From NCBI RefSeq assembly GCF_018332715.1, contig NZ_BOQP01000046.1:160187-224186 (forward strand): 64,000 nt of DNA. The letters run 5' to 3'. Position 1 is the first letter of the stretch. Each line of letters starts with the position of its first letter. The position numbers and the translations under genes are program-made. The notes under the pieces were generated by a model. That model was not told the DNA's origin, searched no databases, and saw only the letters and a list, made by a program, of their open reading frames with translations. The stretch is from Winogradskya consettensis. GTDB taxonomy: Bacteria > Actinomycetota > Actinomycetes > Mycobacteriales > Micromonosporaceae. Below, in pieces: positions 8,543 through 16,903 of this stretch.

Positions 8543-9385
8543 ATGGAGTTGACAGAAGGGGCAGCCCGGAGCGCGCGGGTGGCGGCGGTGTTCGATCGAG
8601 TCGCGGATGTTTATGACCGCGTGGGGATACCGTGGTTCACGCCCATCGCGCAGGAGCTGGTGCGCCTCGCGGTGCCCGGAAGGGGCGAGCGGGTCCTCGA
8701 TGTCGGATGCGGACGGGGGGCCGCTACCGTCGCGCTGGCGGAGGCGGTCGGCGGCGACGGACACGTCACCGGGATCGACCTGTCGCCGAGAATGATCGAG
8801 GCGTGCCGAGCCGACATCGCCGGTCTCGGTCTGTCGAACGTCGAGGTTCGGGTCATGGATGCCTCGTCTCCATCGTTGCCGACGGCCGGGTACGACCTCG
8901 TGGTGTCGTCTTTGGTCGTGTTCTTTCTGCCGGATCCGCTGGCTGCCCTCACTGCATGGCGGCGCCTGCTCGTCGCGCCGGGCGGTCGGCTCGCGATTTC
9001 GACGTTCGCGGCTCGTGATTCGGTGTGGGATGCCGTCGACGCGACTTTCCAGCCGTATCTGCCCGCGGGAATGCTCGATGCCAGGACGACGGGTGCCGCT
9101 GGGCCGTTCAGCACCGACGCGGGTGTCGAAGAACTGGTCGGAGCGGCCGGATACACCGGCGTGCGGACGCACCTCCCCAGCATCGAGGTGACCTTCGCCG
9201 ACGTCGACGACTGGTATGCCTTCAGCAGGTCACACGGCCAGCGAGCGATGTGGGACGCCATTCCGGCGGCTGACCACGAAGCTGTCAAAGCCCTCGCCGG
9301 GAAGCACCTCGACCAGGCCCGCGGAACCGATGGCCGGATACACCTGAGCCAGCAGGTGCGTTGCACCCTGGCCACGTCGGGGTGA
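8543..9385 (+). CDS. Class I SAM-dependent methyltransferase
   Basis: 280-residue protein with the canonical SAM motif I VLDVGCGRGAATVALAEAV near residue 55, the acidic ribose contact VTGIDLSPRM, motif II VRVMDASSPSLP, and a post-II VVSSLVVFFLPDPLAAL. It belongs to the Methyltransf_11/25 (UbiE-like) group. ATG start with GAGG eight bases upstream. It stands alone between the PucR gene and the globin-like gene, so the substrate cannot be inferred. Confidence 0.85.
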   Translation: MELTEGAARSARVAAVFDRVADVYDRVGIPWFTPIAQELVRLAVPGRGERVLDVGCGRGAATVALAEAVGGDGHVTGIDLSPRMIEACRADIAGLGLSNVEVRVMDASSPSLPTAGYDLVVSSLVVFFLPDPLAALTAWRRLLVAPGGRLAISTFAARDSVWDAVDATFQPYLPAGMLDARTTGAAGPFSTDAGVEELVGAAGYTGVRTHLPSIEVTFADVDDWYAFSRSHGQRAMWDAIPAADHEAVKALAGKHLDQARGTDGRIHLSQQVRCTLATSG

Positions 9386-9551
9386 CCGTCGGGAGCGACG
9401 GCGAGCCGGTTGGGCCCCTGCCTCCTGAGGCCGGTCAGGCGCTGCCCGGAGTTTTGATCTCCGTGCCGGAACGGAACTCTTGGGGGCAAAGGGTCGCCCT
9501 CGGCAAGTACGGTTGTCCTGTTGGTGTCGATTCGCGTTCGGGGGTGCGCTC

Positions 9552-12500
9552 GTGTCGTCCGGTTCCGGCTCGGACCCGCACATGCTGGCGCTGCTCCGCG
9601 CCATGCGCCTGCGCCTGGCCGCCCCGGACGCCGCGGCAGCCGGAGCCGCCGACGTCGCAGCCGCCCTCGGCGGTGCCCTTCCGCAGACCCCCGAGCTCCC
9701 GGATTCTGCCCCCCATGAGGCGCTCCATCCCGAGCTGATGGTCCACCCGAGCTGGCCGGAACACCACGAGCTCCCCTCGGCCGAGCCACCAGCACTTCCG
9801 GCCGCCCACCCGTTCCGCGACTTCGCCCCACCGGCTGTCCCGCGCGAAGCCCACGAGTCCGCCAACGCCCCGGCGGCCCCGACCGCCCGCTTCGGCACGC
9901 TTCCAGGCGGCGGTCGTCCCTCTCAGCCTCCACCTTCCCAGCCCCCACCTGCCTCACCCGGTCCTTCTTCTTCGCCGGGTTCGTCGTCGACGGGCGCGGG
10001 GGGAGCGGTGCCGGGCGGCGGCGCGCCGATCGTGGACGGCCCGGCCGGCACCCGGGCCGCCACACCGAGCGCGGAGACGCCGGTGCTGCGGCCACAGCCG
10101 CCGGTGGCGGACTTCGACCCCGGACACCTGATGGACCTCCTGCCCGATGACTTCGGCGTCCCCGCCCGCTTCCAGCGCAGCGGCCCCGCCACCACGGACC
10201 CACCACCCCACCTGATCCCACCCGACACGAGAGCAACGCCCGGCGGCCCGGCATCGGGCACCGCAGGCGGCGGGGTTCCCGGTGGCGGAACATTCGGTGG
10301 TCGGACGGTGAGTGGCGGCAATGCCGGGGGCGCCGGCTTCCCGGGTGGCGCGCTCGGTGGAGGCGCACCGGGAGATGGCGCGAGCGGTGTAACGGGACGT
10401 GGCGGACCACCTGGCGGTGGGGCGCCCGGCACGCGGAGCCCGGGAGCGGGCATCCCCGGCATGGCAGTCCCCGGAACGATCCTTCCCGGCAGCGCCCCAC
10501 CGGGCAGCGCGGGTAACGGCGTTCCCGGTTTCCATCCCGGCGGAAGCTCTCCCGGATCGCTCTACCCGGCTGCTCCCGGCTCCGGCGCCACCACCCCGCC
10601 CGGCTCGATGCCCACCCGGCCCGGCTCAACGCCCACCATGTCCGGCCCGATGCCTACCCTGCCCGGCTCATCGCCTGGCGCGTCTGGCTCAATGCCCGGC
10701 CTGCCCGGCTCGATGCCCAGTCCGACCGGGCCGGGTCTGCCCGGCACAAATCCTCCCGGGACCACCATGCCGGGGACCACCATGCCCGGGGCCACGCGGC
10801 CGGGTGCCAACCCACGTCCAGGTTCAGCCCTGGCAGGTACCCAGCCCGGCGCGGGCGTCCCAGGAGCTCAGCCAGGAACGGGCCTGACGGGGATCCAGCC
10901 CGGAGCAGGCATACCCGGAGCAGGCATACCCGGAGCGGGATTGCCCGGAGCGGGTCTGCCGGGTACCCCGCCAGGCTCAGGACCGGCAGGGACTCCGCCA
11001 CGGACCGGCCTGCCGGGAATTCGGCCGGGCGCGGCGGCGGCGCTCCCAGGAGCTCAGCCAGGGACGGCACTGCCAGGGACAGCACTGCCAGGGACAGCAC
11101 TGCCAGGTACAGCGCTGCCAGGGGCGCCGACGCCGGCAGGTTTGCCGGCGGGATCGCGGCCGGGGCTGCCTCCCTGGGCGGCGAACCTCCCCGCGGTGCC
11201 TGGGGGCGGGGGAGCGAGCGCTGGGCTCCCCGGCGTACCGATGAAAGGTTCGACCATTGCCTACCCGCCGGGAGCGGGACCCTGGCCCGGTGGACTGCAG
11301 CAGGGTGGCCTGCAGCAGGGTGGCCTGCAGCAGGGTGGCCTGCAGCCCACCGGACTGCCGCGGGCGTCGAGTCAGCCGATCGAGGGGATTCCGCCGATCG
11401 GTGGGCCGCGGCAGGTGGGGCAGCCGTGGATGGATGACGCGATCGCGGGGCTGCCGGACCTGAACGCGTTGTGGGGGATCAAGCCCCCGGCGCCGGGCCG
11501 CCCCGCGCTGCCCCCCGACGGCATGAACCCGGCCGACGACGCTGCACTCACCGAGATCCGACGGCTTCTCGGGAACAGTCTTTCGCTCGCCGGTGGGCCT
11601 GCCGAGGTCGCCGGGCGGTTACGGGCGGCGCTTGCGCAGGCTCAGCCGACGCTGTTTGCGACGTTGCCCGGTGGCCCGGCTGCCCAGGTGGAGCAACTGG
11701 CCGAGGGGCTTACCTGGCTGGTGCATCACGTGGATCAGCCGCCGTTGCTGGTTGCCGGGTTCGGGCGGCTGGGGATGGCGCTCGCGGAGAGCGGGGTGGT
11801 GCCGCAGCAGTTGCAGTTGGCGGGGGCTGCGCTGGCTGAGGCCATGCGGGCGGGGATGAGTGGGAGCGGGTTGCGGCAGGATTTTGATCAGGCTTGGCGG
11901 TCGACGTGGCAGCACGCGTACGAGTGGGTTGCTCATGGGATGTCGGCCTCACGGTATGAGCCGATGATCTGGACCGCTGTTGTCGTGTCGCATGAGTTGC
12001 GGCGCCATGACCTGGCGGTGATCCGGTTGCGTCCGTATCTGCCGATGCCTTACCGGGCCGGGCAGTACGCGCGGGTGGAGGTGCCGGAGGTTCCCGATGT
12101 CTGGCGGCCTTACTCATTGGCAGGGTCGCCGCGCCGGGACAACGTGGTGGAGCTGCACGTCCGCGCGAAGACGGTGGACGGGGTGAGTGGCAGCCTGGTC
12201 TACCGGACCCGCGTGGGGGACACCGTGCGGATCGCGCGCGCCGAAGGGTCGATGAGCGTGCCGCGGAACGGGCGGGATCTGCTGCTGATCGGCGGGGATA
12301 CGGGGGTGGCGCCGTTGAAGGCGTTGCTGACCGAGCTGGCGGTGACCGGGGATCCGCGGTCGGCGGTGCTGTTCTGGGGTGTGCGGACGCTGGCGGAGCT
12401 GTACGACATCGAGGAGATCGCGGCGATCGCGGCGGCGGCGAAGCGGGCGACCGTCATCCCGGTGGTGGCCGAGGGCGAGGCCGGACCGTACGCGTCCGGG

Positions 12501-12650
12501 CTGGTCACCGATGCGATCGCCTACTACGGGGAGTGGTCGGGGCACGACGTGTACCTGGCCGGGCCGCCGCTGATGCTGACCACCACCAGCGCGGCGTTGC
12601 ACCAGCTCGGCGTGGACCCGGCCCAGATCCACCACGACTCCCCGGAATAA
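9552..12650 (+). CDS. Pro/Gly-rich protein with globin-like and FAD/NAD ferredoxin-reductase domains
   Basis: 1032 residues from a GTG at 9552 (GGGGG seven bases upstream). Residues about 110-640 are low complexity, rich in Pro, Gly, Ala and Thr, with five-residue units such as PGAGI/L, LPGTA and LQQGG. Residues about 660-796 align by eye with the globin domain of flavohemoglobins. Residues about 800-1032 are a ferredoxin-NADP reductase module: FAD contact RPYSLAGSP and nucleotide contact LLLIGGDTGVAPLKALL. The expected activity would be O2/NO chemistry using NAD(P)H and FAD. However, where flavohemoglobins carry the proximal histidine (KH before the SLGV-x-P turn), this protein has MALAESGVVP, so heme binding is doubtful. 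No signal peptide or membrane segment. It ends 3 bp from the converging murL gene. Confidence 0.8.
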   Translation: MSSGSGSDPHMLALLRAMRLRLAAPDAAAAGAADVAAALGGALPQTPELPDSAPHEALHPELMVHPSWPEHHELPSAEPPALPAAHPFRDFAPPAVPREAHESANAPAAPTARFGTLPGGGRPSQPPPSQPPPASPGPSSSPGSSSTGAGGAVPGGGAPIVDGPAGTRAATPSAETPVLRPQPPVADFDPGHLMDLLPDDFGVPARFQRSGPATTDPPPHLIPPDTRATPGGPASGTAGGGVPGGGTFGGRTVSGGNAGGAGFPGGALGGGAPGDGASGVTGRGGPPGGGAPGTRSPGAGIPGMAVPGTILPGSAPPGSAGNGVPGFHPGGSSPGSLYPAAPGSGATTPPGSMPTRPGSTPTMSGPMPTLPGSSPGASGSMPGLPGSMPSPTGPGLPGTNPPGTTMPGTTMPGATRPGANPRPGSALAGTQPGAGVPGAQPGTGLTGIQPGAGIPGAGIPGAGLPGAGLPGTPPGSGPAGTPPRTGLPGIRPGAAAALPGAQPGTALPGTALPGTALPGTALPGAPTPAGLPAGSRPGLPPWAANLPAVPGGGGASAGLPGVPMKGSTIAYPPGAGPWPGGLQQGGLQQGGLQQGGLQPTGLPRASSQPIEGIPPIGGPRQVGQPWMDDAIAGLPDLNALWGIKPPAPGRPALPPDGMNPADDAALTEIRRLLGNSLSLAGGPAEVAGRLRAALAQAQPTLFATLPGGPAAQVEQLAEGLTWLVHHVDQPPLLVAGFGRLGMALAESGVVPQQLQLAGAALAEAMRAGMSGSGLRQDFDQAWRSTWQHAYEWVAHGMSASRYEPMIWTAVVVSHELRRHDLAVIRLRPYLPMPYRAGQYARVEVPEVPDVWRPYSLAGSPRRDNVVELHVRAKTVDGVSGSLVYRTRVGDTVRIARAEGSMSVPRNGRDLLLIGGDTGVAPLKALLTELAVTGDPRSAVLFWGVRTLAELYDIEEIAAIAAAAKRATVIPVVAEGEAGPYASGLVTDAIAYYGEWSGHDVYLAGPPLMLTTTSAALHQLGVDPAQIHHDSPE
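10901..10960 (+). repeat. Four tandem 15-bp units in the Pro/Gly-rich coding region
   Basis: Units start at 10901, 10916, 10931 and 10946. The first two are identical (CGGAGCAGGCATACC) and the others are diverged copies. Each encodes a PGAG-type pentapeptide, so the repeat expands or contracts the linker without changing the frame. Confidence 0.85.
11061..11120 (+). repeat. Four tandem 15-bp units encoding LPGTA
   Basis: Units start at 11061, 11076, 11091 and 11106. The two central ones are identical (GGGACAGCACTGCCA) and the outer ones differ by one or two bases. They lie in frame within the Pro/Gly-rich linker. Confidence 0.85.
11295..11345 (+). repeat. Three identical tandem 15-bp units encoding LQQGG
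   Basis: CTGCAGCAGGGTGGC is repeated exactly at 11295, 11310 and 11325, followed by a partial fourth copy. Perfect identity implies recent slippage. This is the most homogeneous repeat of the protein and the likeliest to vary between strains. Confidence 0.9.
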
Positions 12651-12653
12651 CAG

Positions 12654-13964
12654 CTACAGGACCAGGGACAGAGCCTTCGCGTACGCCGGGGGCACGAAAT
12701 TCTCGCCACCGGGAGTGAGCACAGCGTCCCGTGACGCCGCGGCCCACCCGGCCACCGGCACCGCAGCGCGCAGCGCCGTCACCACGGGTGCGTCCGCCCA
12801 CTGCGGGTCGTCGGCGAGCATGGTCAGCGCGACCAGGGACTCCTCGACCTCGCCGACGCACTCGAACGGCTTGTGGGCGTCGATGCCGAGCAGTTCCAGA
12901 TAGCCCGGGACCTGCGCGGGATCGGCGAACAGGTCGGTTCCGAAGATCCGGGTGAGCCGTTCGCGGGGCATCGCCGGGGCCATGGCCAGCGCGACGAACC
13001 GGCACTTGGGGCAGTCGCCGCACCAGTGGGCGGTGGGGTCGTGCAGCTTGAACGCCTTGTTGCAGCTGGTGACCACGTCGTCGTACGCGTCGAAGCGGGC
13101 GAACAACTGCGCGATGTGCAGCTCGGACAGCGACCGCAGCAGCGAGAAGTACGGCTCGGTCAGCCCGACGTAGCTGATGACCGCGTCGCGCAGCAGCCCC
13201 TCGGCGGCGAGGCCCTTGGACCACTGGTGGTTGATCTCGTGACCGTTCCAGATCAGGTTCGGGTCGGAGGCGGAGCGCTCGTTGGACATCACGACCGGGC
13301 CGAGGCCGTGCAGGACGGCGGTGGCGATCGCGATCAGCGAGTTGATCGCGGTGACCGGGATGTGGCCGTTGCGGGCGCCGGCCTTGTTCAGCTCGAACAG
13401 GTGCGGGTCGAGTTTGCGCCGGGCGGCCAGCGCCGGGATGCCCGAGGCGGCGTTGACGTTGACGATGACCGGGTTGGGGTTCACCGAGAACGGCACCGGG
13501 TCGAGGCCGGCCGCGCGCAGGATCTCCAGCGTGACGATCGAGTCCTTGCCGCCGCCCACCGCCGACAGGGGACGCCCCTCGGAGTTGTCGATCGAGGCTG
13601 CCGGGTCGCTCAGGCCGGGGACGGTCACGGTCATGTCCAGCACGTACGGCAGCTGGTTCACGTACGCGTACTCTCCGAGCCCTTTGCTGTAGAGCGCGCT
13701 GAGAAGCGCCTGGGCCTCGGCAGTCACCGCCTTGGGCGCCTCGATGCGCGTGGGGGCGCCGACCTTGTAGTAGCTGACCCCGGCGACGACGTGCAGCAGG
13801 TCGAGCACCCGGTAGAAGGCGTCCGTGGGCTCAGGGCCGGCCGGGAACGTGATCGTCTCCGTGAAGGACTCCGGGGACTCGCCGTCGAGCAGGTAGTCGA
13901 ACGTCGCAACCCCGGTAGCGGGGTCGTACGCGTACGAGGGAAAACGCATGACGTCGAACTGCAC
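12654..13964 (-). CDS. murL: MurL: UDP-MurNAc-L-Ala-L-Glu epimerase
   Basis: 436-residue protein recognised as MurL, which uses ATP to invert the terminal L-Glu of UDP-MurNAc-L-Ala-L-Glu to D-Glu, an alternative to glutamate racemase for peptidoglycan synthesis. Visible features: PP-loop-like SAVGGGKDS (about 134-142) for ATP, a run of conserved asparagines (FSVNPNPVIVNVNAASG), MSNERSASDPN, and a paired-cysteine CGDCPKCRF near residue 314. The GTG start has AGGAG six bases upstream. It is divergent from the partner ligase gene murD2, 224 bp away, which strongly supports the call. Cytoplasmic. Confidence 0.88.
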   Translation of the reverse strand: MQFDVMRFPSYAYDPATGVATFDYLLDGESPESFTETITFPAGPEPTDAFYRVLDLLHVVAGVSYYKVGAPTRIEAPKAVTAEAQALLSALYSKGLGEYAYVNQLPYVLDMTVTVPGLSDPAASIDNSEGRPLSAVGGGKDSIVTLEILRAAGLDPVPFSVNPNPVIVNVNAASGIPALAARRKLDPHLFELNKAGARNGHIPVTAINSLIAIATAVLHGLGPVVMSNERSASDPNLIWNGHEINHQWSKGLAAEGLLRDAVISYVGLTEPYFSLLRSLSELHIAQLFARFDAYDDVVTSCNKAFKLHDPTAHWCGDCPKCRFVALAMAPAMPRERLTRIFGTDLFADPAQVPGYLELLGIDAHKPFECVGEVEESLVALTMLADDPQWADAPVVTALRAAVPVAGWAAASRDAVLTPGGENFVPPAYAKALSLVL

Positions 13965-13999
13965 CCGAAGCTCCTGTCCTGTGACCGACGGGCAATACT

Positions 14000-14164
14000 A
14001 GGCCACGGCTGATGGACCATGACGGGCCTGCGACGGGCCCAGCTTCCGTCTCGCGGCGCGGACTGAACGTCCGGATACAACACCGGTATCCGAACGCCCA
14101 TTCCGCTTGCGAGACGAAACCTGGACTCCGTCTCGGCTCCGTCCTGGCCCATCAGCCGTGGCCT
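14000..14164. repeat. About 165-bp imperfect palindrome between murL and murD2
   Basis: The outer arms are perfect over 16 bases: AGGCCACGGCTGATGG at 14000-14015 and its reverse complement at 14149-14164. Moving inward the arms stay similar: GACGG blocks, CGTCTCGC (14048-14055) against GCGAGACG (14109-14116). The centre is CGGATAC-N7-GTATCCG around 14071-14091. Thus the leaders of the two divergent genes are inverted copies of each other. TATCCG at the centre may serve as a -10. Function unknown: twin operator, shared structured leader or an inserted palindromic element. Confidence 0.8.
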
Positions 14165-14188
14165 GGAATCGACAAAGGGAGTATTCCT

Positions 14189-15541
14189 GTGCGCCTGGCA
14201 GACCTGCGCGGACGTTCCGTAGCCGTCTGGGGGACCGGCCGTGAGGGCCGTGCCGCCGTGACCGCGATTGCCGCGCACGGGCCGTCGCGCCTGCTCGCCG
14301 TCGATGACAGCGCCAATTTTCTCTCCGTCCCGTGGGAGGGGGAGCTGTCCGCCCTCGCCCCGCTCGCCGGGGGTGATCATGCGTTCCCCGCCCTGGTCGC
14401 CGCGGACGTCGTGGTGCGTTCGCCCGGGATCCCGCAGACCCACCCGTGGATGGCGGAGCTGCGCTCGCGCGGGGTCACGGTCACCGGCGGCAGCGCGCTG
14501 TGGATGGCCGATAATGCCCGTAAGACCATCGGCGTGACCGGCAGCAAGGGCAAGAGCACCACCGCCGCGCTGATCAGTCATCTGCTCGCGGCGGCGGGCC
14601 GGCCCAACATCTTCGGCGGCAACATCGGCGTGCCGTTGCTCGATCTCCCGACCGCTGATCAGTACGTCCTCGAGCTCTCCAGCTACCAGTGCAGCGACCT
14701 CACCGACTCGCCCCGGGTGGCCGTGGTGACGTCGCTGTTCCCGGAGCACCTCGACGCGCACGGCGGCGAGCGGGAGTACTACCGCGACAAGCTCAACCTG
14801 CTGGCCCACAGCCCGGAACTGATCATCGTGAACGGCGCCGACGAGCGGCTGGTGACCGAGACGCTGAACATGCGCGACGTGAACAACTGGCCCGCGATCC
14901 CGGCCGGTTCGGGGGATTCGCGGTTCCGGGTCGAGGACGACGGTCTCGTGTACTGCAGCGACGACGCGCTCTTCCCGCGGGACACGCTGGCGCTGCGGGG
15001 CAGGCACAACGGGCGCAATCTCTGTGTCGCGCTCGCCGTGCTCGACGGTATGGGCATCGACGTAATCGCGCTCAAGGAAGAGCTGCGCGCCGCGGTGGCG
15101 TCGTTCCAGGGGCTGCCGCATCGGCTCGCGGAGATCGAGGACCCGTCCGGGATCACGTTCGTCGACGACACGCTGTCCACGAGCCCGTATTCCGCGATGC
15201 ATGCGATCGACGCGTACGAGGGGAGGGCCTTGACCGTGCTCGTCGGCGGGACCGACCGCGGCCTGGACTACTCCCCGCTGCGGCACCACCTCCAGGGCCG
15301 GGAGATCACCGTGATCGGCCTTCCGGACAGCGGCCCGCGCATTCTCGAAGAGCTTTCAGGCCTTCCAGGGGTACGCACGGAGCCCGCCGAGGACCTGCCG
15401 TCCGCCGTGGCCCTGGCGCGCAAGCTGACCCCTCGTGGCGGCGTGGTCCTGTTGTCGCCGGCGGCCCCGAGCTACGGGCGTTTCCGCAACTTCGAACACC
15501 GCTCCGAGGTGTTCGCGCAAGCCATCCGGGAGACCGCTTAA
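14189..15541 (+). CDS. murD2: MurD2: UDP-MurNAc-L-alanine--L-glutamate ligase
   Basis: 450-residue Mur ligase. The ATP loop is GVTGSKGKSTT (115-125); FGGNIGVPL, VLELSSYQCSDL, FPEHLDAHGG and the second-domain RHNGRNLCVALAVLDGMG follow. The C-terminal domain has FVDDTLSTSP and VLVGGTDRGLDY. MurD2 adds L-Glu rather than D-Glu to UDP-MurNAc-L-Ala, and MurL then epimerises it; the head-to-head position with murL is the main reason for choosing MurD2 over ordinary MurD. I use the GTG at 14189, preceded by AGGGAG at good spacing; the frame is open further upstream, but that lies in the palindrome. Cytoplasmic. Confidence 0.88.
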   Translation: MRLADLRGRSVAVWGTGREGRAAVTAIAAHGPSRLLAVDDSANFLSVPWEGELSALAPLAGGDHAFPALVAADVVVRSPGIPQTHPWMAELRSRGVTVTGGSALWMADNARKTIGVTGSKGKSTTAALISHLLAAAGRPNIFGGNIGVPLLDLPTADQYVLELSSYQCSDLTDSPRVAVVTSLFPEHLDAHGGEREYYRDKLNLLAHSPELIIVNGADERLVTETLNMRDVNNWPAIPAGSGDSRFRVEDDGLVYCSDDALFPRDTLALRGRHNGRNLCVALAVLDGMGIDVIALKEELRAAVASFQGLPHRLAEIEDPSGITFVDDTLSTSPYSAMHAIDAYEGRALTVLVGGTDRGLDYSPLRHHLQGREITVIGLPDSGPRILEELSGLPGVRTEPAEDLPSAVALARKLTPRGGVVLLSPAAPSYGRFRNFEHRSEVFAQAIRETA

Positions 15542-15867
15542 CCGGTTCTGGGCGAAATTATTGCCGGACCGTGATCTTGTTTCGACTCCGCGTCTTCTGT
15601 TGACGGCAGGTTTCCTCCCGGGCGCGTAAACGCCTTTTCGGAGCCGCTGCGTAGGCTCAATGACCCCTTTTGCGTGGATATATCCAGTCAAATGCGCTGC
15701 TCTGGACGTACCCCGCTGATGGGTGTAAAACCGTCCTCGGGGCCCACGCTTTCACCGTCATGAATCCGGTAACGGTTTGAAAACTTCACCCACAGTCTTG
15801 ACAGAAAGGGGGTCCAGGTAAGAACTTTTACCGCAACAGTTAACACTCCTACCTGAGGGGACGGCCC
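15542..15867 (+). promoter_or_regulatory. Intergenic region with candidate promoter and operator of the RpiR/NgcEFG unit
   Basis: There is no gene in these 326 bp. TTGACA at 15798-15803 is followed 17 bases later by AGAACT (15821-15826), a plausible -35/-10 pair for the RpiR gene; a shorter-spaced TAAGAA is the alternative -10. A perfect inverted repeat TGAA-AAC-TTCA (15778-15788) lies just upstream of the -35, and a second imperfect one (GTAA-N6-TTAC, 15818-15831) covers the -10. These are good candidates for the binding sites of an RpiR-type repressor. The first 100 bases hold only a weak GGCG/CGCC stem followed by TTTT, a possible terminator of murD2. Confidence 0.5.
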
Positions 15868-16830
15868 ATGGTCGAGCCACAAGCGGACGGCACCGCTCGC
15901 ACAGCGGTCGTCGATCCGCCGGCGCGCGACCCGCTGGGTGCGAATCCCTCCCACGGGGTCCTGGTCCGGGTGCGCACCCTGCTGCCGGAGTTCACGGGTG
16001 CCCTGCAGCGCGTCGCCGAGCAGGTCCTCGACGACCCGGCCGCCGCCTCGCGGGCCACCATCGTCGAGCTCGCCGAGCGCAGCGGCACCTCACCCGCCAC
16101 GGTCACCCGCTTCTGCCGGGCCCTCGGCTTCGACGGCTACGCCGACCTGCGGCTGGGCATCGCCTCCGAGACCGGCCGGGCCCGCTCGGCCGGCTGGACC
16201 GTCGACATCGGCCGCGAGATCCAGCCCGGCGACCCGCTCGACCGGGTGCTCGGGCAGATCATGGCCGCCGACACCCAGGCCATGCACGACACCGCCTCGC
16301 TGCTCGACCTCGGCGAGGTCGACCGGGCCGCCGCCGCGATCGCCACCGCGCAGCGGGTCAACATCTTCGGTGCCAGCGGCAGCGCCCTGGTCGGCGAGGA
16401 GATGCAGTTCAGCCTGCACCGCATCGGCGTCCCCGCCTGGGCGTGGACCGACGTGCACAACGGGCTGGCCAGCGCCGCGCTCTCCCGTCAGGGCGACGTC
16501 GCGCTCGGCATCTCCCACAGCGGCGAGACCGGCGAGACCATAGAGCTCGTCGCCGAGGCGAGCAGCCGGGGCGCGACCACGATCGCGCTGACCAGCTTCC
16601 CGCAGTCCCCGCTGGCCGAGCTCGCCGACATCGTGCTGCTCACCGCCACCCAGGCCACGACGTTCCGGCCGGACGCGCTCTCCGCGCGGCACCCGCAGCT
16701 GGTCGTCCTCGATCTGCTCTATGTCGCGGTCGCGCAGCGGACCCACGAACGTTCGCATGCCGCGTTCCAGCGAACCGCACAAGCCGTCCACGGTCACAAA
16801 GCCGCGAAGGACGGAGCAGCACCTATCTGA
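15868..16830 (+). CDS. MurR/RpiR-family sugar-phosphate sensing regulator
   Basis: 320 residues: an N-terminal RpiR-type HTH (ASRATIVELAERSGTSPATV, then TRFCRALGFDGYADLRLGI) and a C-terminal SIS domain that binds phosphosugars (RVNIFGASGSALVGEEMQF, GDVALGISHSGETGETIEL). ATG start with GAGGGG upstream. It lies 73 bp ahead of the ngcEFG-type genes in the same direction, so it most likely controls GlcNAc uptake in response to an amino-sugar phosphate. The candidate operators lie in the preceding gap. Confidence 0.88.
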   Translation: MVEPQADGTARTAVVDPPARDPLGANPSHGVLVRVRTLLPEFTGALQRVAEQVLDDPAAASRATIVELAERSGTSPATVTRFCRALGFDGYADLRLGIASETGRARSAGWTVDIGREIQPGDPLDRVLGQIMAADTQAMHDTASLLDLGEVDRAAAAIATAQRVNIFGASGSALVGEEMQFSLHRIGVPAWAWTDVHNGLASAALSRQGDVALGISHSGETGETIELVAEASSRGATTIALTSFPQSPLAELADIVLLTATQATTFRPDALSARHPQLVVLDLLYVAVAQRTHERSHAAFQRTAQAVHGHKAAKDGAAPI

Positions 16831-16903
16831 TGACGCACCGATCGCACCGCACCCATAAACCTCTCAGCGCCCGGCAACGCACCAACTTCTGAGGAGAAAG
16901 CGA

